Origin: Chlamydiota bacterium
GTDB taxonomy: Bacteria; Chlamydiota; Chlamydiia; Chlamydiales; JAJFMI01
Reading direction: 5' to 3'
Length of the DNA: 19,396 nt
Assembly: GCA_021772235.1 (NCBI GenBank)
Contig: JAJFMI010000174.1
Span: 1-19,396, forward strand
Below the pieces are notes generated by a model that saw nothing but the letters and a program-made list of their open reading frames with translations, did no database searches and was not told the DNA's origin. The position numbers and the translations under genes are program-made. This document shows, piece after piece, positions 7,395 to 14,666 of the stretch. Each line of letters opens with the position of its first letter. Positions within the stretch are counted from its first letter, which is position 1.

Positions 7395-7977
7395 GGCATC
7401 GATAAAGGGGCTCTTGGCCGGTGAAATGGTGACCATGGATACCGGCAGCTTGAGCCCCTTTTATATTCTCTTCTAAATCATCAATAAATAGACACTTCTC
7501 AGGAGTCGAAGAGGCTGTTTTTAATGCATGCGCATAGATCTTCGGATCAGGTTTTATTGCGCCAACAGCATAAGAGAGCACCAAGTCATCAAAGTGATGC
7601 ATGTAATTTCCCGTATCCCGATTGAATTCAAAATGAATCTCATTCGTATTGGAAAGAGCTATCAGCTCAATCTTGTTTTCTTTGATTTTTTCCAGAATTT
7701 CTACCATACCCGGTCGTGGGCGAGAATTTTCATGACTCATATGGTGGGCGACTTCCGCAATTTCCAGCTTACGCGACGAGAGATCGCTCAGATGTTTGCA
7801 CAACCCTTCTGTTGTTATTTTTCCTGACTCATACTGGTCGAGCAGCTTTTTCTCAAATAGAAGTTCCGTGATGAATTCTCCACCAAGCCCTGTTAATTTT
7901 CCTAGCTTGTCACACATTACATCCGGGTAGATGTCGAGAACCACATTGCCTAAATCACAAAAGATCGTCGTATACAT
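7372..7977 (-). CDS. HAD-superfamily phosphatase (YihX-like)
   Basis: This is a 201-residue soluble haloacid-dehalogenase-type hydrolase. Motif I is FCDLGNVVLD (the nucleophile Asp, with the DLGNV form typical of the YihX/epoxide-hydrolase N-terminal subgroup), motif II is ALSNTN, motif III is the lysine in GAIKPDPKIY, and motif IV is CLFIDDLEENIKGAQ. E. coli YihX is a glucose-1-phosphatase, but the substrate here cannot be read from sequence. I chose the ATG at 7977 because GAAGG lies six bases upstream; an in-frame TTG at 7989 would add four residues. It is last in the eight-gene chain, overlapping the apbE end by 23 bases, and overlaps the convergent haemagglutinin-like gene by 23 bases at its 3' end. 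Confidence 0.9.
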   Translation of the reverse strand: MYTTIFCDLGNVVLDIYPDVMCDKLGKLTGLGGEFITELLFEKKLLDQYESGKITTEGLCKHLSDLSSRKLEIAEVAHHMSHENSRPRPGMVEILEKIKENKIELIALSNTNEIHFEFNRDTGNYMHHFDDLVLSYAVGAIKPDPKIYAHALKTASSTPEKCLFIDDLEENIKGAQAAGIHGHHFTGQEPLYRCLKSHRCL

Positions 7978-8812
7978 AAATACCTTCAAAGCGCATCTTT
8001 GCGCGTTTAATAAATTCGTTTAGCTCGTCAGGATTGTCATATAGCATGGCGGCCGTTGCGATCGCATCGGCAACAGCGCAGCTTTTTGCTTGTACCGTTA
8101 CATTACGAATCGTTTTTTTGCACGAGATCATCGCTCCTTGTTCAGGAGAAAAAATATGTGTTTTATCGCCCCAGCGCTGCACGCTATCACCACTTGTGGC
8201 AAGAGCGCAGTTGGTTATTTCTAAAATGCGCGAGCCCGCCGCAATTTTCCAGGGACGCCCCGCTGGATGCTCACCCACGCAGCAGATTTCTCCTCCCCAC
8301 TCCACATAAATTGATTTAAACCCTTCCTTTTTAAGGGCTTTAGAGATGCAGTCTACAGCATAGCCTTTCACAATCCCATCCAAATCATAATAGATCTTTT
8401 CGCGTGCTTCTTTAAGTTCTAGCGTTGAAGGCTGACTATTATTTTCCAGATGTGCTTTCCAGAGCTGGATCTCAGCCCCTTTTTCTGGCGCAAAACGTCC
8501 TTCTGAGATCTCTTGCACCTGTTTTGCTAAAGCGAAAAGCTTCTTCAGTTCCTCTGGCTTATCGATTTTGCCATCGTGGAACTGGGAGAGTTTTGATTTA
8601 GAATTCCAGTGGTTGGCGGTGCGATCGATATTTGCGAATTCACTTGCAAGAATGCGCTCGACCCTCTTTTTCTGCCAAGAATTCGTTGGATCGCCCACCT
8701 TCACTTGGTAGGGAATTGTCATCGCAAATCCCGTAAAACTTGCCAGCTCCTCTTTCTTTTCGCAGGAAGTAAAGAGGACTAGAGCGAGTGCCGCCGCTTG
8801 TAACTTTGCCAT
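7955..8812 (-). CDS. apbE: ApbE-like FAD:protein FMN transferase, probable lipoprotein
   Basis: ApbE attaches FMN to a Thr or Ser of target proteins such as the NqrB/NqrC subunits of Na+-translocating NADH dehydrogenase. The 285-residue product has a short hydrophobic leader ending LFTSCEK, a plausible lipobox with Cys17, placing it on the periplasmic face. Family motifs seen are YYDLDGIVKGYAVD, WGGEICCVG, WKIAAGS, ALATSGD and VADAIATAAM, the last near the metal-binding Asp. It is somewhat shorter than the usual 320-350 residues. It follows folD with a 34-base overlap, the order I recall for CT078-CT077 in C. trachomatis. Its target protein is not in the window. Confidence 0.88.
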   Translation of the reverse strand: MAKLQAAALALVLFTSCEKKEELASFTGFAMTIPYQVKVGDPTNSWQKKRVERILASEFANIDRTANHWNSKSKLSQFHDGKIDKPEELKKLFALAKQVQEISEGRFAPEKGAEIQLWKAHLENNSQPSTLELKEAREKIYYDLDGIVKGYAVDCISKALKKEGFKSIYVEWGGEICCVGEHPAGRPWKIAAGSRILEITNCALATSGDSVQRWGDKTHIFSPEQGAMISCKKTIRNVTVQAKSCAVADAIATAAMLYDNPDELNEFIKRAKMRFEGIYVYDDLL

Positions 8813-9624
8813 GTATTATTTAGTAGGGTTGCGATAGTCATCGGGCCGACTCCTCCGGGAACAGGAGTAATTTTAGAAGCGATTTTTTCAACTTTTTCAA
8901 AGTCGACATCGCCAACAAGTTTTCCATCAACGCGATTGATGCCAACATCAATCACGACAGCGCCCTCTTTGACCATCTGATCTGTAATGAATTTAGGTTT
9001 TCCTATAGCCGCAATCAAAATATCAGCGCGTTTGCAAACTTCAGCCAAATTTTTTGTTTTGCTATGCACCACTGTAACAGTTGCGTCACGTCCTTTTTGC
9101 ATCAAGAGTGCCGCTAGAGGTTTTCCGACAATATTGCTGCGACCAACGATTACAACTTCCTTGCCAGAAACAGAAATTTTACTACGCTCCAAAAGCTTTA
9201 TAATTCCAAGAGGTGTGCAAGAAATCATACCGCTCTCATCTCCAAGAAGAAGTCGTCCTACATTGAGGGGATGAAAACCGTCGACATCTTTTAACACATC
9301 GATAGCAGCAATCAATTTAGTTGTGCATATATGAGAGGGGAGAGGCTGCTGAACAATGATGCCGTCAATATCGGATTCTTGGTTGAACTCATCGATTTTC
9401 GCAAGGAGCTCCGCTTCTGAAACCCCTTCACTCAAGCGGCAATCGAATGAAGCAATGCCCACATTTTCACATGCTGCAATTTTGCGTTTTACATAAGTTT
9501 CTGAAGCGGGCTGATCACCCACCAAAATAAATGCTAAACCTGGACGCGCATTAAAACGTGCGATTTCTGCTTTAACCTCTTCTAAAATAAGATCGGCACA
9601 CGCCTTTCCATCAATAATTTTCAT
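8779..9624 (-). CDS. folD: Bifunctional methylenetetrahydrofolate dehydrogenase/cyclohydrolase FolD
   Basis: FolD interconverts 5,10-methylene-, methenyl- and 10-formyl-tetrahydrofolate using NADP+ in the cytosol. The 281-residue length is typical. Motifs present are SETYVKRK (Tyr44 and catalytic Lys48), VQQPLPSHI, KDVDGFHPLNVG, the nucleotide-binding GRSNIVGKPLAALL and the C-terminal PVPGGVGPMTIA. The ATG at 9624 lies 14 bases inside the end of the preceding inositol-monophosphatase-type gene, and the stop overlaps apbE by 34 bases. All residues needed for activity appear intact. Confidence 0.97.
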   Translation of the reverse strand: MKIIDGKACADLILEEVKAEIARFNARPGLAFILVGDQPASETYVKRKIAACENVGIASFDCRLSEGVSEAELLAKIDEFNQESDIDGIIVQQPLPSHICTTKLIAAIDVLKDVDGFHPLNVGRLLLGDESGMISCTPLGIIKLLERSKISVSGKEVVIVGRSNIVGKPLAALLMQKGRDATVTVVHSKTKNLAEVCKRADILIAAIGKPKFITDQMVKEGAVVIDVGINRVDGKLVGDVDFEKVEKIASKITPVPGGVGPMTIATLLNNTWQSYKRRHSL

Positions 9625-10405
9625 CTTTAAAATGCTTAACTAGTTGCTTGTGAACAGCGCCATTGCTCGCAATAATGGGGCCTTCAATAATTTTTTCGTA
9701 AGGTTTTCCTTTGAAATCCGTCAAAACTCCGCCCGCCTCTTCAACCAGCAATTTTCCCGCAGCAAAATCCCAGGGTTTAAGCGAGACCTCCCAAAAACAG
9801 TCAACGCGACCAGCAGCAAGATAGGCCAAGTCAATGGCGGCAGAACCAATTCTTCGCAAAGGAATACCAAGCTTTGCCATATAAGTAAAATGATCGATGC
9901 AGTGGAGAGGATTTTCATAAGTATTGTAAGGAAAACCGGTGGCAGCGATGCAATCAGAGAGAGTTGAAGTGCGGGTTACATTTAACTTACTGCCATTCAG
10001 AAAAGCGCCTCCTCCTTTTTCGGCAGTAAAAAGCTCATTTACCATAGGATTATAGACAACACCTGCCAAAATCTGACCTTTAAAACTCGCCGCAATGCTC
10101 ACAGCGAACATCGGAATATTATGCGCAAAGTTGACCGTGCCATCGAGTGGATCGATGATCCAAGTCACCACATCCTCATTTTCGCCATTTACGCCACCCT
10201 CTTCCGCCAAAAAATTGTGCTCAGGAAAGCGAGTGCGAATAAACTCTATTAGCTCATCTTCTACAAGCATATCATATTCAGTGACCAAGTTGTGCTTGCC
10301 CACCTTAGAAGAGACCTCAAAAACCGTGCCGAAACCGCGACGTAAAATCTCTCCACCTCGCAGAGCGGCTAAGATAGCTGTATTTAAGATTTTTGGTATT
10401 TCCAT
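9611..10405 (-). CDS. suhB: Inositol-1-monophosphatase family protein (SuhB-like)
   Basis: This is a 264-residue metal-dependent phosphatase of the IMPase/FBPase fold. Metal-binding motifs are present in order: AEEGG (first Glu), IIDPLDGTVNFAHNIP (DPxDGT) and WEVSLKPWDFAAGKLLVEEAGG (WDxAAG). Members hydrolyse myo-inositol-1-phosphate or related sugar phosphates; SuhB also binds RNA polymerase antitermination complexes in E. coli. Which role applies here is unknown. It starts 22 bases inside the end of the MreD-like gene and overlaps folD by 14 bases. Confidence 0.92.
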   Translation of the reverse strand: MEIPKILNTAILAALRGGEILRRGFGTVFEVSSKVGKHNLVTEYDMLVEDELIEFIRTRFPEHNFLAEEGGVNGENEDVVTWIIDPLDGTVNFAHNIPMFAVSIAASFKGQILAGVVYNPMVNELFTAEKGGGAFLNGSKLNVTRTSTLSDCIAATGFPYNTYENPLHCIDHFTYMAKLGIPLRRIGSAAIDLAYLAAGRVDCFWEVSLKPWDFAAGKLLVEEAGGVLTDFKGKPYEKIIEGPIIASNGAVHKQLVKHFKDENY

Positions 10406-10878
10406 CGGATATAGCGTTTTTCAATTATGGTAGCGAGATAGAGCGGCCCTGTAAAAATTAGCAAGGCATAAAAGCCATCCACTACAGACATGATGATACA
10501 CTCTGAGAAGATTCCTTTCCAAGTGAAAGGGGGAAGAGATGAGAAAATCCCCAGTGCGATAATTTCAAAAAGAATTTTTGCGCCAGAAAAGAGAGAGGTG
10601 TAAAGAGCTAAACCCCATAACTTATCAGCAAAGAAATTATGCCGCTGTGAATGAACCACCCACGTAGCAAAGAGACAGGAAAACGTAAAAAAACCAAAGC
10701 GGTACTCGCTATTCAATAAATCGAGGAGAATACCGCCGAAAATAGCGTAGCGATAAACTTTTGAGGTGTCCAAAGTTAACGCCGATAAAGTCAATAGAGG
10801 CGCAATAAACGTAAGTTTAACCTTAGGAAATAAAATAAAGCTAAGCAGAGTCAAAACAAGCGGCAAAACCTTACGCAT
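10384..10878 (-). CDS. MreD-like integral membrane protein
   Basis: This 164-residue, very hydrophobic protein has about five predicted membrane segments (near residues 4-20, 24-35, 42-58, 62-77, 86-110 and 132-152, some marginal). The segment AIFGGILLDLLNSEYRFGFFTFSC resembles the G-(x)-L-L-D-L-(x)-(x)-G--(L/F) signature of rod-shape-determining MreD, and both size and topology fit. MreD works with MreB, MreC, PBP2 and RodA in cell-wall elongation. No mreB or mreC is adjacent, so the name is an inference. Its ATG shares one base with the stop of the preceding glycosyl transferase (TAATG), implying coupled translation, which fits a role in envelope synthesis. Confidence 0.55.
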   Translation of the reverse strand: MRKVLPLVLTLLSFILFPKVKLTFIAPLLTLSALTLDTSKVYRYAIFGGILLDLLNSEYRFGFFTFSCLFATWVVHSQRHNFFADKLWGLALYTSLFSGAKILFEIIALGIFSSLPPFTWKGIFSECIIMSVVDGFYALLIFTGPLYLATIIEKRYIRWKYQKS

Positions 10879-11501
10879 TAGTAAGCGCCTTTGGCAAAAA
10901 TCATGACGGGAACCGTTCTGATAATGAGACGTAAATCTAGAAGAAAAGAGCGGCGGCGCACATAGCGAAGCTCTAAGAGCTGCCTTCTTTTAACGCTGAC
11001 ATTATTTCTTCCTGACGTCTGCCAAAGACCGGTAATCCCAGGCTTCACAGATAAAATCTCATCGCTAAATTTCCCCAAAACCTTCTTTACCTCCTCCTTA
11101 GAACCGCGTGCTGAAAGCGGACGCGGCCCCACAACACTAATATCACCTAAAAGACTATTAATAAACTGTGGCAATTCATCGAGAGAAGTTTTACGTAAAA
11201 AACGCCCCAGAGGAGTGACACGGGGGTCGTTTTTAAACTTGTGGAAGAGCGCCCACTCCCTGCGTTTTTCTGGATCTTGCAGCAAAGTTAGAAGGCGTTT
11301 TTCTGCATCAACATACATCGTGCGAAATTTAAAACAGGAAAAAGTTTGGTAGTTTTTTCCAACGCGCTGCGCAACAAAAAACACTGGCCCCTTTGAGGAC
11401 AACTTAATCGCCAAAGCAATAATAAGGAGAAGCGGCGCTCCCAAAACCAGAACGATAAGACTAAAACAAGAGTCGAAAATTCGTTTAGAAACTTGGTACA
11501 T
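10878..11501 (-). CDS. Polyprenyl-phosphate sugar-1-phosphate transferase (phosphoglycosyl transferase)
   Basis: This 207-residue monotopic enzyme of the bacterial sugar transferase family (WcaJ/PglC type, short form) transfers a sugar-1-phosphate from a nucleotide sugar to undecaprenyl phosphate, the first membrane step of many surface glycans. It has one N-terminal hydrophobic segment (about residues 8-32), FKFRTMYVDAE, the catalytic Asp-Glu pair in KTSLDELPQFIN, GDISVVGPRPL, and KPGITGLWQTSGR. All key parts appear intact. It overlaps the preceding ispA-like gene by 17 bases. Nearby ugd could supply UDP-glucuronate for the same glycan; no other glycosyltransferase, flippase or polymerase gene is in the window. 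The sugar specificity cannot be read. Confidence 0.93.
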   Translation of the reverse strand: MYQVSKRIFDSCFSLIVLVLGAPLLLIIALAIKLSSKGPVFFVAQRVGKNYQTFSCFKFRTMYVDAEKRLLTLLQDPEKRREWALFHKFKNDPRVTPLGRFLRKTSLDELPQFINSLLGDISVVGPRPLSARGSKEEVKKVLGKFSDEILSVKPGITGLWQTSGRNNVSVKRRQLLELRYVRRRSFLLDLRLIIRTVPVMIFAKGAY

Positions 11502-12204
11502 TATTTGGGTATTTTAAAACTTTTTGTAATTGCTTAAAAGGGGTAATCGCCTCTAAAAACGCGTCTACCTCGCCTGACATATCTTCCACACACGTGTCAC
11601 CATCCTCTAAATCGTCAAGCCACTGATAAATCAAGCCATATTGGGCGCCTAGCCGCGCAAAAGGATCAATCGGCTTTCCTGCTAACGCCCCAGCAAAAGC
11701 AAAAGCAGCCGAAAAAAGGGCCCCTGTTTTAAGCAGACTGCAGGAAACATAATCACCCGAATGCGTTAAATCCATCATCTGCCCTTCGACTAGACCCCGC
11801 GCACCGGCAGCCTTACTCAAAATACTAGCAAGAGCAGGAATCCCACATCCAGCTAAAATCTCAAAACTAAGCGTGAGAAAGAAATCGCCGGTGAGCACAG
11901 CAGTAGCTTCAGAAAAAGCCTTGTGGAGTGAAGGCTTGCCGCGGCGAAAATCGTCATCATCCATGCAGGGAAGATCATCATGAACCAGGGAATAAGTGTG
12001 AACAAGCTCTAAGGCGCAAACCGCATCCAAACCCGCTTCTGGCTCCGCGCCCAAATCTTGCAAAAGAGCTAAAGTGCAGAGTGGGCGAATGCGTTTTCCA
12101 CCGGAAAAAAGCGCATACTCGGCCGCTTGTTTTAGCTCGCCACTGGCGCCGGAACTTTCGATCCAGCCTTTAAGGCGTTGATCAACGCATTCGGTCCAAT
12201 CCAT
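11485..12204 (-). CDS. ispA: Short-chain polyprenyl diphosphate synthase (farnesyl diphosphate synthase-like)
   Basis: The enzyme condenses isopentenyl diphosphate with allylic diphosphates, making precursors of undecaprenyl phosphate and quinones. GGKRIRP (residues 35-41), the first aspartate-rich motif DDLPCMDDDDFRRGKP, the LLKTGALF segment and the second aspartate-rich motif QWLDDLEDG are present; the four-residue spacing in the first motif is that of bacterial farnesyl synthases. At 239 residues it is about 50 shorter than usual, losing part of the C-terminal helices and, apparently, some of the N-terminal helix. The ATG at 12204 is supported by GAGGG nine bases upstream but lies 73 bases inside the end of ugd, an unusually long overlap. 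Product chain length is uncertain. Confidence 0.88.
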   Translation of the reverse strand: MDWTECVDQRLKGWIESSGASGELKQAAEYALFSGGKRIRPLCTLALLQDLGAEPEAGLDAVCALELVHTYSLVHDDLPCMDDDDFRRGKPSLHKAFSEATAVLTGDFFLTLSFEILAGCGIPALASILSKAAGARGLVEGQMMDLTHSGDYVSCSLLKTGALFSAAFAFAGALAGKPIDPFARLGAQYGLIYQWLDDLEDGDTCVEDMSGEVDAFLEAITPFKQLQKVLKYPNNVPSF

Positions 12205-13496
12205 TTTCCAATACCCTCATAATAAAAGCCTAAGCCTGCCATCTCTTCCGGCACGTATTGATTACGCCCATCGAAAAAAGCAGTGCCACGCATTACCTTA
12301 AGAACCTTTTTTAAATCGACAAAGCGAAATTGTTTCCACTCCGTCACTAAAATCACCGCATCAGCATCTTTTGCCGTATCCAATTCATTTTCGCAAAAGA
12401 GAACACCAGAAAGAATTTCTCGTGCTACTTCCATCGCAACAGGATCATAAACTTTTATAGTAGCGCCCGCCTCTAAAAGAGCATCAATTAAAACAATTGA
12501 AGGCGCTTCACGCATATCATCTGTATCAGGTTTAAAAGAGAGACCCCAAATGGCAAATGTCTTACCATCCAGCCGGCCAAAGTGACTCTTGATCTTAGAA
12601 AAAAGCCGTTCTTTTTGCCTTTTGTTCACAGACTCAACCGCCTCTAAAAGTGGCGTATCTATATGTAAATTCTTTGCCGTTGCTTGGAGCGCGCGAATAT
12701 CTTTTGGGAAACAAGAGCCGCCATAGCCAACACCAGCATACAAAAAACTATTGCCAATGCGCTGATCAGAACCAATCCCTTTGCGTACCGCATTGATATC
12801 TGCGCCCACCTTTTCGCAGATATTTGCCATCTCATTCATAAATGAAATGCGCGTTGCTAGCATCGCATTTGCTGCATATTTTGTCAGTTCAGCCGAAGCG
12901 ATATCCATCACCTGCAAGCGTTCTTGATTCATCATATAAGGGGAGTAGAGGCGGCGCATCGCCTTAAGAGCTTTTTGGCAATCGCAACCAATGACAACAC
13001 GATCAGGTTTCATGCAGTCCTGCACCGCACAGCCCTCTTTTAAAAATTCAGGATTGGAGACCACATCAAAATCGGCATCACAATTCTCTTGGATAATCGC
13101 CTCGCGCACCGCATTTGCAGTGCCGACAGGTACCGTAGATTTATTGACAATCACCACATAACCATCGAGAAAATGCGCCAATTCCCTTGCGCTGCTCAAA
13201 ACATAATCCGTATTTGCCGCACCCGTTTCGTCACTTGGAGTGGGTAAGCAGAGAAAAATCGCCTCAGCGTCTTCAACAGCATCTTCATAATTCGTAGAAA
13301 AACTTAAGCGATTCGCCTCGCTATTGCGCCGGACCATCTCTTCTAAACCAGGCTCATAAATCGGAATCCGCCCCTCTTTTAGCATAGCAATTTTGCTTTC
13401 ATCGATATCGAGACAGACAATATCGTGACCCATCTCAGCAAAACAGGTTCCAGTTACAAGGCCCACATAGCCCGTTCCTACAATCGTAATCTTCAT
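12132..13496 (-). CDS. ugd: UDP-glucose 6-dehydrogenase
   Basis: Ugd oxidises UDP-glucose to UDP-glucuronate with two NAD+. The 454-residue product starts MKITIVGTGYVGLVTG (Rossmann motif), contains ANAMLATRISFMNEMANICE with the conserved Asn and Lys/Arg helix, and has the catalytic cysteine in GVGYGGSCFPKDI. The C-terminal UDP-binding domain (IWGLSFKPDTDDMREAPS) is complete. An upstream in-frame ATG at 13529 would add 11 residues that do not fit the family, so 13496 is preferred. It is the first gene of the overlapping series. UDP-glucuronate usually feeds capsule, exopolysaccharide or lipid A modification; the nearby phosphoglycosyl transferase makes a glycan role likely. A TATACT box (13505-13510) lies eight bases before the start, with no convincing -35. 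Confidence 0.96.
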   Translation of the reverse strand: MKITIVGTGYVGLVTGTCFAEMGHDIVCLDIDESKIAMLKEGRIPIYEPGLEEMVRRNSEANRLSFSTNYEDAVEDAEAIFLCLPTPSDETGAANTDYVLSSARELAHFLDGYVVIVNKSTVPVGTANAVREAIIQENCDADFDVVSNPEFLKEGCAVQDCMKPDRVVIGCDCQKALKAMRRLYSPYMMNQERLQVMDIASAELTKYAANAMLATRISFMNEMANICEKVGADINAVRKGIGSDQRIGNSFLYAGVGYGGSCFPKDIRALQATAKNLHIDTPLLEAVESVNKRQKERLFSKIKSHFGRLDGKTFAIWGLSFKPDTDDMREAPSIVLIDALLEAGATIKVYDPVAMEVAREILSGVLFCENELDTAKDADAVILVTEWKQFRFVDLKKVLKVMRGTAFFDGRNQYVPEEMAGLGFYYEGIGKWIGPNALINALKAGSKVPAPVAS

Positions 13497-13793
13497 AAGA
13501 AACCAGTATAGAACATTTGAAGATTTCATGCGACCGAAAACCTTTCATTTCAATAGTTTACGAAAAATACATAAAATTAAGTTTAATAATTATGTAATTA
13601 ACGTATGAGATCTGTAATTATATCAAGAATAGCAACAATATTAGGGAAAATTAACACGAAAAATACAGTCATAATAAAGCATTGAAAATAAACACATTAC
13701 AATAAAACATACAAATAAAACAGAGTTGTTTATAATTGTTTATACTATAAGCGTGAAACTGAAAAAAATTAATAAAAAATAGGAAGAGATGAA
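13497..13793. other. AT-rich divergent intergenic region
   Basis: This 297-base gap between ugd and the F-box gene is very AT-rich and holds no convincing gene. Features seen are a 12-base perfect direct repeat (ACGAAAAATACA at 13560-13571 and 13656-13667), several TAATTA words at 13584-13620, and a tandem 10-base repeat just before the F-box gene. Confidence 0.8.
13726..13751 (+). promoter_or_regulatory. Probable promoter/operator region of the F-box gene
   Basis: Two adjacent 10-base copies, TTGTTTATAA (13726-13735) and TTGTTTATAC (13736-13745), differ by one base and are followed by TATAAG (13746-13751). TATAAT (13731-13736) and TATACT (13741-13746) are also candidate -10 boxes. No -35 at the ideal spacing is evident. 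The tandem copies are one helical turn apart, as expected for a repressor or activator site. Confidence 0.4.
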
Positions 13794-14648
13794 ATGGCTG
13801 CATCAGTTGGAAATCAGGAAGGAATACAAGCTTGCGGCTTTGATGAGGTACCACAAGAAATCACATCAAAGATATTGAGATACCTTGACGGTAAGAATTT
13901 ATTTTCTGCTATGCAAGTCAATCGTCAATGGAAAGATGTAATACTTCAAAATGAAAAATCTACAAATAGAGAAAACTTCACCCATATTATAGATACACTG
14001 ATAAAGTATTTGCCTGATAACTACAAACCAATCCTTCTAAAAGTAAAAGAGAATTATGAAGTTGAAGAGCCAAATAGTTTAGTTGAACCGGGTCGCTTTA
14101 CAGAAGCGCAGAAAGTTTACATCAAGAGCCAGTTTCCTAAAGATTTTGTTCACATTGAATACATAAAAAATCAAGAATCAATACCAGATAATAAAAAAAT
14201 TATTATGTTTAATTTTTTAATCGATATTTCAGATGATGATGATGATCGAGTTTTTTTTAGTTTTCACTGTTTAATGAATATATACATAAATAAAAAAAAT
14301 TATTGCAGTTTTAATTCTTCACTTAACAGACTTAATAAGTTGGAAGACAAGTTTTCTATTAAGGCATCATTAATAGAGAATGGTGTCATGGTTTTATTTA
14401 ATAAAAACCGATTTGAAGGTGCTTTGTTATTAAATTCAATTAGTGATGATTCTTTATTCCATCAATCATTTAAATTTATTTTTAGGCATCTTTGTGAAAA
14501 TAATCGGTTGAACGAGCTTGATTTTTTACTAAACAATTCTGAAATAATGCGTATCCCTTTTGCAGATAGAGTGCTTTTAGTAACTCCTTTAATTGAAAAA
14601 CAATGGTATTCTCAAATTGTTATATTATTGTATGATTCTAAAAAATAA
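13794..14648 (+). CDS. F-box domain protein, putative host-directed effector
   Basis: The 284-residue protein carries an F-box at residues about 16-53 (FDEVPQEITSKILRYLDG, then LFSAMQVNRQWKDVI), matching the eukaryotic pattern LPxEIxxxILxYLxxxxLxxxxxVxxxW. In eukaryotes this domain docks to Skp1 in SCF ubiquitin ligases; bacterial F-box proteins, including those of Legionella and amoeba-associated Chlamydiae, are generally secreted effectors that recruit the host ligase. The remaining 230 residues are Leu-, Asn- and Asp-rich and look largely helical, but I recognise no repeat or domain in them; they would hold the substrate-binding part. There is no Sec signal peptide, consistent with type III secretion. 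AGGA lies nine bases before the ATG. The gene is far more AT-rich than its neighbours, suggesting transfer. Confidence 0.85.
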   Translation: MAASVGNQEGIQACGFDEVPQEITSKILRYLDGKNLFSAMQVNRQWKDVILQNEKSTNRENFTHIIDTLIKYLPDNYKPILLKVKENYEVEEPNSLVEPGRFTEAQKVYIKSQFPKDFVHIEYIKNQESIPDNKKIIMFNFLIDISDDDDDRVFFSFHCLMNIYINKKNYCSFNSSLNRLNKLEDKFSIKASLIENGVMVLFNKNRFEGALLLNSISDDSLFHQSFKFIFRHLCENNRLNELDFLLNNSEIMRIPFADRVLLVTPLIEKQWYSQIVILLYDSKK

Positions 14649-14666
14649 TTTCTAATTATTTTTTTT
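14640..14666. terminator. All-A/T hairpin shared by the convergent F-box and lolD genes
   Basis: AAAAAATAATT (14640-14650) and AATTATTTTTT (14654-14664) form a perfect 11-base-pair stem with a TCT loop, followed by T to 14666. It contains both stop codons (TAA of the F-box gene at 14646-14648 and TAA of lolD at 14656-14658). A bidirectional terminator is plausible, although the stem contains no G or C. Confidence 0.45.

Noticed and set aside
13497..13529. ATG at 13529 as start of ugd
   Set aside because: It would put 11 unrelated residues before the MKITIVGTGYVGL start that the family uses; no ribosome-binding site supports it clearly.
13669..13854. 61-codon open frame on the minus strand over the F-box start
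   Set aside because: It overlaps the F-box start and its promoter, is low complexity (Phe-rich from AT-rich DNA) and has no recognisable domain.
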